From positions 1 through 39,556 of the forward strand of contig MU839292.1 in assembly GCA_030685235.1 (NCBI GenBank): a stretch of 39,556 nt of DNA, written 5' to 3'. Every line of letters starts with the position of its first letter. The stretch's first letter is position 1. A program made the position numbers and the translations under genes. Positions 1 through 11,217 of this stretch are shown here, in pieces. Source of the stretch: Copromyces sp. CBS 386.78 (lineage: Eukaryota; Ascomycota; Sordariomycetes; Sordariales; Sordariaceae). Below the pieces are notes generated by a model that was not told where the DNA came from, did not search any database, and saw nothing but the letters and a program-made list of their open reading frames with translations.

Positions 1-1150
1 ATTTTGGCGTGCATTAGCGCGCGGGAAGGGTGTAAGTGGGTGGGGCTACGGTGCCGGAAGACATTCATTACGGTGCGAAAAGACATTCTCATATTATAAA
101 GCATTGCTACGTTTTCGAATTCTATTTAAATAATAATATTAATGTACTAAAGGATATTACGGGAAACGATTAATATAGCGACTATACAACTTTATTAATA
201 TACGAGTCGCCTTATCCTTTCGATTAGTACGAATGGAAACGATTTTTTCAAACCTTCCTTAAAAGGTTCCGCAAATTCTACATCTACTCCCGTTAAACGT
301 CAGTAATACAATTATATTAAATATTTCAATTATATCAAATATTTTAATCGTATTAACTACTTCCGTTGTATTAAATATTATAATTATATACCCCCGTACT
401 AAATTCAAATTATTCGTCGTTTATTAGTAGCCGTTTATCGCCTATAGAAAAAATATATTAAATTTGTATTTAAAAATAGTATAGGTAATAAAAATTACTT
501 TAATTCCTTAATATAATCCCTACGCTATATTAATAATTTTATATATTTAACGTATATTCTACTTTTAGGAATCTATAAAGTATTTACTACTTTTAAACTT
601 TTATACGCTATTTATATTATAATAAAGTAATTAGTCCCGACCTTATATACTTTTAATTAAGTTCTACTTAAGAAGTCCCCTCCGCCTCCTTTACTAGTAC
701 TATACGATAATTTTTTTATAGTTTATTTAATTTATATAGTAAGAGGAATAGCGATTTATAAATCCCCAGAGCATTTATTTTTAATGTAATTAAAGACCCT
801 GATATTAAATTATTTAATTATTATAATAAATTTAATATTAAATTCCCTAATACTAATCCGCTCCTTTAAATTAGTAAAATTAATAACGTTTTCCTACCTA
901 TTTTAGAATTAAAATTTATTATATTACTTCTACTACCCGACTTCGTACCTAAAACGCCCCCGCAACTACTTATATTATTAAACTTCCTTAATTTTAACGA
1001 TATTGGAAATGTAATTAATAAAATTAATAATATTATATTAAATAAAAAAGAGGAAAAATAGCCGGATACAAAGTTAGAAGCCCCCGTACTAATGTTTATT
1101 ATAGCGGAAACTCTAAATAAAATATAGACGGCCACTATTAATAGTATTTA
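1..1150. other. Left edge and leading part of the RIP-mutated block
   Basis: The first 120 bases or so have mixed composition with ordinary CA and TG steps. From about 120 the sequence becomes AT-rich, loses CpA and TpG almost completely and keeps CpG, which is the footprint of RIP. I could not identify a 5' LTR, primer-binding site or host gene here. The longest open frame, on the - strand at 866-1135, encodes a low-complexity Ile/Asn-rich peptide and looks like a by-product of base composition. The left LTR of the retrotransposon to the right may lie in this stretch or have been lost. Confidence 0.6.
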
Positions 1151-1179
1151 AAATAGTATAATTAACGTAATCGTATTTA

Positions 1180-2450
1180 CTTTATGGAACGTTAGATATA
1201 ATAATAGTAGAACGTTTAAATTAAAATAAATTAAATTCTTTAACCCTAATTATACTAACGAATTTAGGACAAATATCACCTCTAACGGCCGTACAAATAA
1301 ATATTTATATATATACGTATTTATAGACCGCTTTAAATATTTAGCCTATACTTATTCTAACGCTTAAATTGGCGAAATATAGATTTAATATTTATAAGGA
1401 AGCGCTTTCGTATAATATAATTACGTCTTGTCCGATGCTAATCGTTAACTTCTTAAAAGTGCCCCTATTAATACTATTTGTGCAAAATTAATCGAACGGT
1501 TTAAAACCGACTATTTAATCGCAAATTAATATTTCCAAATAACTAAATTTATATTATATAACGTCGTAAATAGAAAAAATATTTAAATCTTCGTAGAGAT
1601 TGTTATTCGTAATGTAAAGGCGACCGGTAAAGACGTCTTTAATTAAATCTTCTCTATATTTAAGGTAATAGAAAATAACATATAGGCTATTTTATTTAAG
1701 CCTAACCTGTTAACTATAATAAAAACTTTTATAATAAATCTACGTGAGAAGGAAAGTATTTTATAGAGAATTACGCTCGATAATAAAGTACGGGCGTAAT
1801 AATTCCGTAATAATCGCGAAAATAGGTCGTTAACTTTAAAATAGTAATATTAAATTTAGGTTAATAGAGTATTTACGAATAAGTCCGTTAATTAGAATGC
1901 GTAGTTATATAATCAATTACTATAGTAAGTTTAATAGTATTAAAATAGGCTACCCTAAAATAATAATTATAGGGGATAATAAAATTCAAATAAATAAATA
2001 TCCGCACTTCTTGTAATAGCGTACTACGCCCCTACGGTCGAAAATAACGATATAAAGCAAAACGTATACGTTAACGGAGAAAATAACGAACTTGATTAAA
2101 AAGTCGCCTTTACCGCTGAATAGGCATCTTTTAATGAACGTTAACTAGACGATTAAGGTCCTATTACGAACTTTGTAATAATATAAGCCGTAGACTTCGT
2201 ATGCCGATTCTACTATTATGGGTTCCTTAATAATAATTAACTAATAGAATACGTTTATATTTAATACTTTTACGCCTAACGGCCCTATTTAAATATTAAA
2301 AAGCGTGTTAATAAGACGGTACGTTTTACTAATATCGCTATAGGTACTAATTCTAAATTTATTATTCAAATTCGAATTACTACGTCGTTAACGCCGGCGG
2401 TAAAAAACGACTAGAGGTTGTAAACTCCTCAACCTTATAACTTCGATTCG
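1180..2450 (+). pseudogene. gag relic of the left retrotransposon
   Basis: A + strand reading frame can be followed between stops. The stretch near 1380-1560 contains a motif like SAFVxYNYVLSDANR followed by a segment like APINTICAKLIERFKTDY, which has the look of the capsid region of fungal gypsy Gag proteins. Further down the frame is interrupted by TAA and TAG codons at positions where Gln or Trp would fit. The assignment rests on position upstream of protease and RT and on the general character of the peptide. No zinc knuckle could be picked out with confidence. Confidence 0.55.
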
Positions 2451-2559
2451 GACTAGATTTTAGTTTTAAATTATATATTTATTTATGCTATATTATTACC
2501 CTAAATCTAGATTTAGCTAATAAATAAACGATATACGGCGATATAGGAGCAAATATTAC

Positions 2560-5500
2560 TTTAGTAAATCAATTATAATTAAAATAATATTACCCGTATT
2601 TTAAAATATAACGCCGCCCATCCCCTATAATCGTTTGTAATATCGGCGCTAATATATACTCTTCGTTAAATTTTATTATTATAAATATATACTTTAAAGG
2701 CCTATAGGAAAGTAACCCCGATAGCTATAGTAGTAAATTAATAACCGGCGACTCTAGTCCAATTTTTGCGTATTTTTAGCATAAAATTACCATCGTTAAT
2801 AAATTCGCTACTAATATATTATTAAGTATTAATTATTTTATACCCGAAGGTTTTAATATTAACCTATTTAAAGATTTTACTATTATATTTTTATATAGTA
2901 TTAAAATACTATATTCGTTTAAATAATATGCAAACCCTATTAACGTTGTAATTAAATACGCCCGGTACGTTGTTATTCTACCTAAGATAACTATACCTCT
3001 CCTAATTAATTATTATATTTATTAAGATAACGGCTAGGCTTTATTATTTTAACTAATTACGCGCTACGCCTCCTAAGCCTAATAAACGAATTACTACCTA
3101 TATTACATCTTTCTATCTAACCTAGGGAACTAGCTATTAATAATTGCGAAAAATACAACCGTCGGATATATTTCCAACTTTAATCCTATAGCGTATATAA
3201 GTTAAATCGACGAAGAATTTCGTAATAACGTAATAGTATTCGTAATATATTAAATAAATAATAATATTAGTACTCTACTACTATTAATTATAATAAATAA
3301 AACCGACGGACGTACTCTAAATAATAGTATAACGATCTTACCTCAAGCCGACGTAGATTAATATATTAAAACTCTATTATACTACTACGAAGATATCTTT
3401 AAAGATAAAGGCTTTGTATTTATTAAAGACGACTAATAGATAAAGGTTACTATAAAGCCCGGTTAGGAAAATAATATCCTAAAGAAATGCAAGGTTTACC
3501 ATCTTAAAGTAGTAGACTCTACTATTGTTACTGATACTGTTAAACGATTCGAAGAAGACGGCAAAATTACTAGAATTAAGTCCTAAACCCTATTCAATTT
3601 TCCTATCTTTATTATTTAGAGGCCTACGCTAGATAGAATTATAAAGGGTCGTATAGTCGTTAATATCCGTAGTTTAAATTATATAGTCTTATTTAATATA
3701 TATCCTATAAAGACCTAAAAAGAAATTTTGAGTAAAATATACTCTATAAAATTCATTACCGTTCTAGATATAATCTCCTTCTACTACTAATAGCTTATAT
3801 ATCTATAAAGCCGCTAGGTATTTACTATTACTACGTATTAAGGATAATATATATTTACTTACGCGATTATAAGTTATAAAAATTCTAATATATACGTTTA
3901 GAAATAGATAGACATAATTTTAAATAGTATCGACGCGGCAAATTACTATTATAATAATATAATTATCGCTTTAGAAATTATTAAAGACTATTTTCGCTAT
4001 TTAAATTAAGTATTATTAAAATTACGCTAATATAATATCTCTATCGGCCTATCCAAATTATTTATCAACTTTCCTAATACCCTAGTATTAGGCAAAATAA
4101 TTAACGTATTCGGTATAAATAATATAACCGAATAGTTCGTAATTATCGCCAAAATTAAATTTTTTAATTCTCTAGCCGACTTCGAGCGATTTATTGGTAT
4201 AGCCGGCTATAATAAATATTTCGTACTATAATATTCGATTATTATTTATCTGTTAGAAGAGCGAAAAATAATAATATTATATATTAATAAAATAGGGACT
4301 AATTTAAAACGAATTAAAAAGTAGTCTGTAGGCGTATTTCTAATTAAACTAATTTAAACCGAAATTAATACTTTAAACGAAATTAAGTCGGCTCTAGCAT
4401 AATATATAATCCTTTACTTCTTCGTTAATAATAGATTATTATTCCTCAAATTCAATATTTTAATTAAAGGAATCGGTAAATAGGTCTATTACGTAAAAGA
4501 CTTTAACTTATAATTAATATTAGCTTTGGATCCTATTCAACTACCTCTTTATATAATTATTAAATTAATTACCTACTTATTTCGAACCCTAACCGAAATA
4601 GAAAAAAAATATTAATTAATAGAAATAGAAATCTTCGGACTAATTTAAATATTAAAAAAGTATAAATATTAAATTAACGCTTATAAAATCCCATTAATCT
4701 ATATTATTACAGATTATAACGCTTTAATTAACTTATAACAATAAATTAATATCGTTAATTCTACTGCCGTAAATATATTAAATAAATGACTAATCCGAAT
4801 ATTCGAAACTATTAATATATATGATTTGAAAGTTATTTACAAAGCCGGTAAAAATTATATTATACTTAATACCCTATTGAAATTCCCTTTGATAAATAAT
4901 TAAATTAGGCTAAACGCTCCGGAGAGATTTAACGATTTGCTAAAGGATATATTAGAAACTTAGGCATTAACGGGTACTGCGATACCGAAATTCCTACGTA
5001 TCAAATCGATTATCCTTTAAATAATTATTAACCCTATATCTTTAAATAATTTAATGGTAAAATGAAAACCAATTATATTTGTAAAAATAGACCCCGACTT
5101 TAAAATATAATTAATATAAAGATATTAATAAAATAATACGTAAAAGTATATTATAAATACTATTAAGCGAAATAAAACTTTAAGACTATAAAATTGGGTA
5201 AAACTCCCCTTCGAAATTAGAAATAAATTCTTATAGCGTATTATTAATAATTATATATTACGTTTCTATATTCTGTTACCTTACTTCATTAATGTATTTA
5301 ACTAATTATATAGTTTAGGGCACTATAGTTATACTAAATTAAAAGAATTCGCTAAATTATACTTTATTTATCGTATTTATAAACGTTTTATAAATTACGC
5401 CTGGAAATATTTAAATTGCAAACTATTTTAAATAAACCGTTATTAGAATTACGGAAGCTTATAATTTATATTCGGCCCGCCCGTACTGTACTACTTTATT

Positions 5501-6560
5501 ATAATAAACTTTATATTTAGATTCCTAATATTATAAACGGGACTTAATATTTATTTTGTTATTACTAATAAATTTTTAAAATAAGTAATATTAATCCCGG
5601 GCAAAATAATAAGTATATTAAAGGATTAAGTAATAATATTAATTAATGCTTTAATAAATTATAATTAGGGAATCTTGTGTAAGATTATTACTAATAAAGA
5701 CCTGAAATTTATAATTGTATTATAAAAAAAAATTTAGCGTATATTCGGTACTATACTCCTATATTCAATAGTATATTATTTTTAAATAAACGGCTAAAGC
5801 GAACGGATAATATAAATTATTAAATTAATACTTTGTATATATATATATACTTTATACGATCCCGCCTTATAATTATTTGTACTCCCTAAAATCTAATTCG
5901 AATAAAATAATTCAATATTGAATATAATTTAGAGCTACCCTAATAAATTAATTATAAATTTCCGACTTAATAGTATTACCGATATAGTTGTAGGACGGAT
6001 CCCTGTTGTAAATAATTTAATATAAATATAATTTAACGTATAAAACGTATTCGTAATAATTGTAATATTTATTAAATAATACTATAACGGAAAATATAAT
6101 CCTAAATTCTTCGACGTCGGGTAAAAGGTCTACCTACGCCTTAATAAAGGTTATATTATATTAAAGGCTGTACTATTCGGACCCAAACTTAATTAGCGCT
6201 ACGTAAAACTTTTTACGATCGTTAAGCGGATAAAGAAAGCGGTTTATAAATTCGACGTATTGTATAATTAGAAAATTCACCCTATTATTTTAATCGACTA
6301 CTTTAAATTAGTTTAATTCAATCCTTTCGGCCGTAATTTACTTTATATACCCCTTATACTAGTAAAAGAGATATTAATAATCGATAAAATATTAGTAAAA
6401 AAGAAGGGACGATACTTAATAGCCTATAAGAATATACTCTAAATATATAATTAATAATTAATAATAAAATAATTAATATTAAAAAATTTAAAGGTATTAG
6501 AACGATAATTAAAGTATAAAATAAACGTTAATAACCTTATAAATTAAATTCTAGGACTTT
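2560..6560 (+). pseudogene. pol relic: protease, RT, RNase H, integrase, C-terminal tail
   Basis: The protease core near 2635-2660 reads NIGAN, where a D(T/S)GA motif is expected. RT has KGRIVVNIRSLN near 3640-3675 and TVLDIISFYY near 3760-3790. The YxDD catalytic box reads as Tyr-Tyr-Asn-Asn at 3947-3958: both Asp codons are now AAT. RNase H keeps a TDYNAL-like segment near 4705-4725. Integrase keeps ITNKF near 5560, a DRDPKF equivalent near 5690 and an NGQSER equivalent at about 5785-5805. The tail near 6100-6330 reads like VYLRLNKG followed by KIHPIILIDYF, the usual end of fungal gypsy integrases before a chromodomain. Asp-to-Asn and Gln/Trp-to-stop changes are what RIP produces. Confidence 0.85.
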
Positions 6561-7661
6561 TATAACGAAAACGCTACAAGCTTTTCTTATAGGGGCAATT
6601 ATTAGGACTAACCTATATATAGGTCTGTACTTACCCCGCGCATATATATATTTACCCCGCTAATAAACCTTTAGAGGAAGGTATTAAAATATATAAATAG
6701 AAGGAGCTTATTGTATATAGGAAGGAAGAAGCTATTACGAAGAAACTAGTAACCTGGGAAGGCTTAAGAGGAAGGGGGATTCAAAGCAATACTCATATAT
6801 ATAAATCAGGCCTCCCTAAGCTCTGGGAAGTATTTGTTTTCTCCCTATCTTTATCCTCTTCTGAAAACCAATCAATCCATTCCTTGGCAAGCAATTCCAT
6901 TTCATTCCCTCACAGCTTGGCTGCTGCGCGTCTCGTAACGGCTGCAGCCCGTTTGTCGCCTTGCCAGCCAAAGCTACCTACCGTAGGTCCAATCGATGTG
7001 TCTTCGGAATTGTAGTCTCGCGCCTTTTTCAGTCAGCCCTCTCTCTGGGTTTAACTTCGCGATGCAGACCCGAGATACCGACGCTGAATGTTCGCTTCCT
7101 GGATGGATTTCAGCTCTCGTTACCCCCCTGGCTGCTAGCTCCTTACCATGGAAGCCGAGGGAACGAATAACCGGGCACGGTCAATCGGTCACCGGTCAGG
7201 CCATGCTTGTAAAGACGATCCTCCCCTTACGTACCTCCTGTCCCCTCCTTGCGGCTTCGCCTTTGTCACGTCTGTTGCTTGTGTGTAACCATCGGTGCTG
7301 ATACCTTTGATCCAAACCAATGGTTACCTACCGCTACCGCGGGCTGTGGCACAAGTAGAAGAATAAGGACATATCGAATGTTCCATTGCAGTGATACAAT
7401 CTTCTTCATTTGTATTTTCTCGAGCTCTCTTCCGAAATCCTAGTCCATGGTTTCTACAATCTTGGAACCAAATGGTTGCCGAAATTCGCATACAATGTGC
7501 TCTCAATCACAGGCCCGGATCGACGACCTTTTGTCATTCCTCCATCAGATGCATTCGTTCTTCCTTCGGCGTGTTTTCCTCATGTTTCCTATCCTCTGCA
7601 ATTCTCTTCTGTTTGACAGCTATGGTCACTGGTCTCATTCCCACTCATGGCTGATTCCTAC
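6560..7661. other. Boundary of the RIP block and gene-free flank
   Basis: RIP-type composition fades between about 6,600 and 6,800. A purine-rich run, AGAGGAAGGGGGATT, at about 6768-6782 resembles a polypurine tract, but no LTR follows it. From about 6,800 the base composition is normal. The short open frames at 6961-7734 overlap each other, lack codon bias and have no recognisable domain, so I do not call a gene. The part next to 7661 is the likely 3' flank of the small gene on the - strand. Confidence 0.5.
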
Positions 7662-8118
7662 CTACTCGAGTATCTCGAGGAAGGCCCGAGATTCAGGATC
7701 CGCATGCTCAAGCGATCCAAACTGCGGCTGGTGAATGAACTGGCAAACTACGGTACGTGGGGCAACAGTTGTAAGCCTCTCCATCTCTTATCTGTGAATG
7801 TCCAAAGATCACTGAGCTAAACTTACAGTAATAAGCCCATAGGTTGTAATCAACCCACCAGCTGAACATCACCAACAGATTGGCGCCGGTGATGAGATCA
7901 AGCTTAAGCTCGCGCCCGCGGCTCCTTTCGGCTCGGAGCCATCTGCGATATGCATCCAAGGTGTCGGGGATAATGACGTTTTCCAAGATGGAACCAACGC
8001 GGTCGTTGCTGAGGCCGTGTGAGCTTTGGATCGCCGAGACGAGGTTGTAGCGGCGCTTTTCGGCACTTGCAATGATAGCAGCTGCCGTTTTTGGCGGTAA
8101 GATTGAGGATGTATCCAT
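7662..8118 (-). CDS. Small unknown protein, 125 aa, two exons; paralogue of the gene at 10612-11217
   Basis: The model is exon 1 8118-7827 and exon 2 7747-7662, joined across a 79-nt intron with a GTAAGT donor, a CTTAC branch site and a CCGTAG acceptor. It starts at a true ATG (8118). The N-terminal half carries ASAEKRR, VIIPDTLD and VDYNLWAYY. The protein at 10612-11217 has ASAEKRR, IIIPKVLD and LDYNLYVHF in the same order, and both genes carry a phase-1 intron at the same point just after the last motif. That shared intron is strong evidence for common descent. Here exon 2 encodes only about 28 residues and stops early, so it lacks the long charged tail of the paralogue. No signal peptide or membrane helix is evident. 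Function is unknown and I do not recognise the family. Confidence 0.7.
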
Positions 8119-8545
8119 GGTGCAAGGCTGTGCTTTCTCAAGGATTCAGTGGCGGTGGTGGTTGGGATGTTGCAAATACTTGGAGGATGTCCGATGGTGA
8201 TGGAGGGTTGGTGATGCAGATTAACGGAGCAGGCAGAAGTCACAAACGCTGAGTGCATAAGGGAACGCCCTTTGGGCAAGACGGGAAATGACACGCAACA
8301 CGTGTGGGGAGACAGGATGTGGGTAAGTCTTGACGGCAAGTACGCGTCCGGTCTCGGCCTTCTTATCTGGTTGCATGCTCTTGCCCTTTTTGCTTTTCAG
8401 TTCTGAGACAGCTTTCGTCCAGGCACCAGGCAGCCTCTAGTAGGGCCTGCCGTGTTTCCTTGTCAGGGAATCCCATTCTCGCTGCCTGACATTACCTACA
8501 AATCGTCTCTGACTTCACGATATACCACGGCGGCCAACTGTCGCG
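8119..8545. other. Short divergent intergenic region
   Basis: This holds the probable promoter of the small - strand gene (start 8118) and the upstream region of the interrupted + strand gene (start 8546). The open frame running leftward from 8339 overlaps the real exon in another phase and is Ser/Pro/His-rich, so it is a shadow. No clear TATA box or repeated site was seen. Confidence 0.5.
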
Positions 8546-9420
8546 ATGTCTTTTACTTCTGGGAATGGCAGCAACGACGACCGCAACCACCACCACGAGA
8601 GCCACAACACGCCGAAAACACTCCCGTTGCCATGGTTCCACCCGCGGCAACAATCCCTCCAGAACGATGGGCATACGGCCATATGCATTATGCTCACATG
8701 AGATATCAGAGACATCGCCCCAATTCTTGGTGAAGAGCAATAGTGGTCTGGGCCAATACTTACCCAATGATCTGTTTCTCTTTCACTTGCTAACTTTGAG
8801 TCTAACAGACTTCCCGGCCGTTGAACTGCATCGTATCCTCCTTCTTTTCCATCAGACGAGACCACAGATGGAAACCACGAATCCACGATAGTACTCCATA
8901 CCACCCGACCCGACACCCACGACCACCAGCGCACCAGGTTTTGTGGCTTCCTGAGTTCCTGGGCCCGGGCTTCCCTACATACGCGGTTCACGATAAGGAA
9001 GCGCTGACATCGGTGTCGCTCCTTGCCATTTGGCCTAGCGGAAGGGCGTTCAGGGATATTCTCACCGGAGACTGGGCTGATCTTGCTCGCTCCGTCATGT
9101 TTCACACACAGACGGAGGCTCACAAGGACCTTCGCCCTTTCGACCTTGTTCTACAAGCATCACTCAAGCCATACTGCATCTATTATCACACCTCCAAGGT
9201 TGGATTCATTGTCAATAAGGATACGGAGAGCAATCAGCGGCGGTACATTGTGCTGGATTTTGATGCCAAGAGACTTCGTGTCGTGGAGGGGGAAAGATGG
9301 GATGTGAAACGGAACTATGGTTGGTGTCAAACTCCTTGAAATGATGAAGGAACTGGTTATTGCTTTGCAATGGACAAGGAGACGTGGGAGCTGTTGATGT
9401 CACATACGCTGGACGGGTAA
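8546..9420 (+). pseudogene. Interrupted gene of unknown function (probable pseudogene)
   Basis: The strongest coding stretch is 8940-9336 (+), a frame of normal composition encoding segments such as AIWPSGRAFRDILTGDW and RRYIVLDFDAKRLRVVEGER. It meets a TGA at 9337-9339, but the same frame then continues sensibly (GYCFAMDKETWELLMSHTL) to TAA at 9418. Upstream, an ATG at 8546 opens a His/Asn-rich N-terminus that meets a TGA at 8699. A plausible intron 8730-8808 (GCTAAC branch, AACAG acceptor) restores phase to FPAVELHRILLLFH, which stops at 8889 in a different frame from the main stretch. At least two stops and one frame change therefore break it. A multi-intron gene that I have mis-spliced is possible, but the 9337 stop has no nearby splice signals. 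No domain is recognised. Confidence 0.45.
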
Positions 9421-10611
9421 GATTTTATTTTTCTTTCAAGTCATAGATGGGGCTTTCCTTTAATCTTAACGCTCACAGTCATGCGCAAATGGGTAGTAAA
9501 CAGAACAGAGAGGTACAATGAAGGTACACATTGATATTTGTTAAATCTACCGTCTAAGGAACGGTGTCGATGCCTAGAAATGTACGCAGTGCTTTTACAC
9601 TCTGTTTGTAAAGCACTTTAGCAGTTTAGCTAGCATAGGTATTCTAACCTGTTAGAATTCCCTACTTGATGCCGTTGTGCTGCTCTCCTAGTCATTATCC
9701 GATACAATGTAAATCCTGTTGAGATTACAGGCATGGTCATGATCTTGGCATGGACGATAAAGAGGTAACGAAAAGCCATGGTGATGCTCTCACTCACCTC
9801 GTCAAAGGCCAAGTCAAAGGGCACTGTAATTCTGTAAATATCTCACAAGCGCGAAAGTATCTTCCCCAAAAGTGGAAGCTATACGCGCTGATAGTGTACA
9901 GACGGGTCCTGGCCGGTTCCGTGGGCATCCAACCCTTGACTCAAGTGCCCACCTGCCTGTGCAGCCTTGTAAGTGTTGTGGGGCCAACCGGCGGGAAAAC
10001 CCTTGCACATCGTCAGCCTCCACCCTTTCGACGGGTCGAACTTGCTGTAGCTCTTGCAGGGCTCTACAGTGCACTGATGGCCGCTAAATTTCAGCGCCAT
10101 CGATGTCGCTTCACGCCCGCGGGCTAGTCCTTCCCCTCTGCAAATTAAGGTACTGAAAATGTAGGCACGGCTCGACCCGCTCGTCAACAGATGGAACCCA
10201 ACAATTGGTTGTTCACTTCGAACATTCCTCTTAAGCAGCACTTGTTTACACATATTCTGGTCATGGATTATTTCTGTGCAATAAACACTACAAGGTCAGG
10301 TACCTAGGTATGCATAAGCCTTGTTGGCTATCTCCTTTGCAGTTTTCCCTGCCTCGCAACTCTTCCAATTCTACCTAGACCCATTCCTTCTATCCATGAT
10401 AGAAGGTAGGTATTGGAGGTTGAAAAAGGCGATAACGAGAAGCGCTTGATTCTGGAGTTGTCTAAAGGAAGAGGAGAAACAGAAATCAGGACGGCCTGAA
10501 GTGCCGGTGAATAGGCAAGGCTAGTGACAAGCGGCCCAAGGCACAGACTTCCAGCAAAGGTAGGCCTTCCGCCCAAGCGTGTAGGACACGAAGCTCGTCA
10601 TTGCCCTTCTG
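9421..10611. other. Intergenic region without a convincing gene
   Basis: Several open frames of 64-125 codons overlap on both strands (for example 9750-10127 + and 9879-10253 -). None has consistent codon bias, a recognisable domain or intron signals that join it to a neighbour. A motif related to TACCTAGGTA occurs near 10300. The right part is the 3' flank of the gene ending at 10612. Confidence 0.45.
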
Positions 10612-11217
10612 CTAGTGCTTGACGGCGCTCTCCTTGGCCTCAGTCTGACTAGTAGTAGGCTCTCCCTTGCTTCCTTTGCTCTTAGGCGACTCAACCTTGT
10701 TTCCGTCGGTCTTGGGGGCAGGTTGAGGCTTCCAGAGGTACTCATACTCAGCCAGCTTCTTCTGTACAAAGGCTTCGTACTCGGGAACGCTTTCGCCCTC
10801 TGGGCCGATCTCCATGGGCCATTTGCGGTCAAATTCCGGAGAGTATCCCTCATTCACTACATAATACGGTGCAGACAATAGCTTGTTAGAAAGAACAGGA
10901 CCTCCAACAGCAGAGTGAGGCCTTCCAGTCCCTTGTGTCCTCTGTCCTCGAATGGGCGTTTAGCAGCCAAGGGATAACTTACAAAAGTGAACATAGAGGT
11001 TATAGTCCAAAGACCAGAGCCAGAAGCGGGGAGTAACAGAGTTGTTGAGACCCTTGTCCCAGAACTCGTCGAGGACCTTGGGGATAATGATCTCCTTGAG
11101 GTCGTCGTCAATGTCCTCCTCGGTGACGGGGTCCTCGCACTCGGCGATAATCTCTGCGATTACCTCCCGGCGACGTTTCTCGGCTGAAGCCAACGGGTTT
11201 GTGTTGGTGGCGTCCAT
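10612..11217 (-). CDS. Small acidic protein of unknown function, 159 aa, two exons
   Basis: The model is exon 1 11217-10983 and exon 2 10856-10612, with a 126-nt intron (GTAAGT donor, CTAAC branch site, TATGTAG acceptor) that keeps the frame. The start is the ATG at 11217, the first after which paralogue similarity begins; a longer frame from 11262 adds 15 residues of no similarity. Order of features: ASAEKRRREVI, an acidic stretch with VTEEDIDDDL, IIIPKVLD, LDYNLYVHF, then in exon 2 GYSPEFDRKWPMEIG, a probable helix around EAFVQKKLAEYEYLWKP and a Lys/Ser/Glu-rich tail ending in AVKH. It is homologous to the gene at 7662-8118, with the same intron position and phase. The protein is probably soluble and intracellular; there is no signal peptide or membrane segment. 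The family is not recognised. Confidence 0.8.

Larger units (their letters stand above)
1150..6600 (+). mobile_element. RIP-inactivated Ty3/gypsy-type LTR retrotransposon (LTRs not found)
   Basis: Reading the + strand through its stops gives the remains of a complete gag-pol in Ty3/gypsy order: gag (about 1200-2450), aspartic protease (2560-2830), reverse transcriptase (3350-4250), RNase H (4530-4900), integrase (5150-5850), then a basic C-terminal tail (6080-6560). In Ty3/gypsy elements integrase follows RNase H, as here; in Ty1/copia it precedes RT. Every domain is peppered with TAA and TAG, the stops expected when RIP changes CAA, CAG or TGG, and Asp codons are turned into Asn. No flanking LTR pair or target duplication was recognised, so the true ends are unknown. 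The element cannot make protein. Confidence 0.85.

Noticed and set aside
866..1135. 89-codon - strand frame in the left AT-rich block
   Set aside because: It is a low-complexity Ile/Asn/Ser product in RIP-mutated DNA of a + strand retrotransposon.
6961..7734. Several overlapping small + strand frames
   Set aside because: They have no codon bias, no domain and no splice signals joining them; some begin at non-ATG codons.
8515..9123. 202-codon open frame on the - strand
   Set aside because: It lies antisense to the + strand frame 8940-9336, which has better protein composition. The - strand product is Trp- and Ser-rich without a domain.
9750..10253. Frames of 125 (+) and 124 (-) codons facing each other
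   Set aside because: Neither shows consistent third-position bias or a recognisable motif. The interval is described as spacer.
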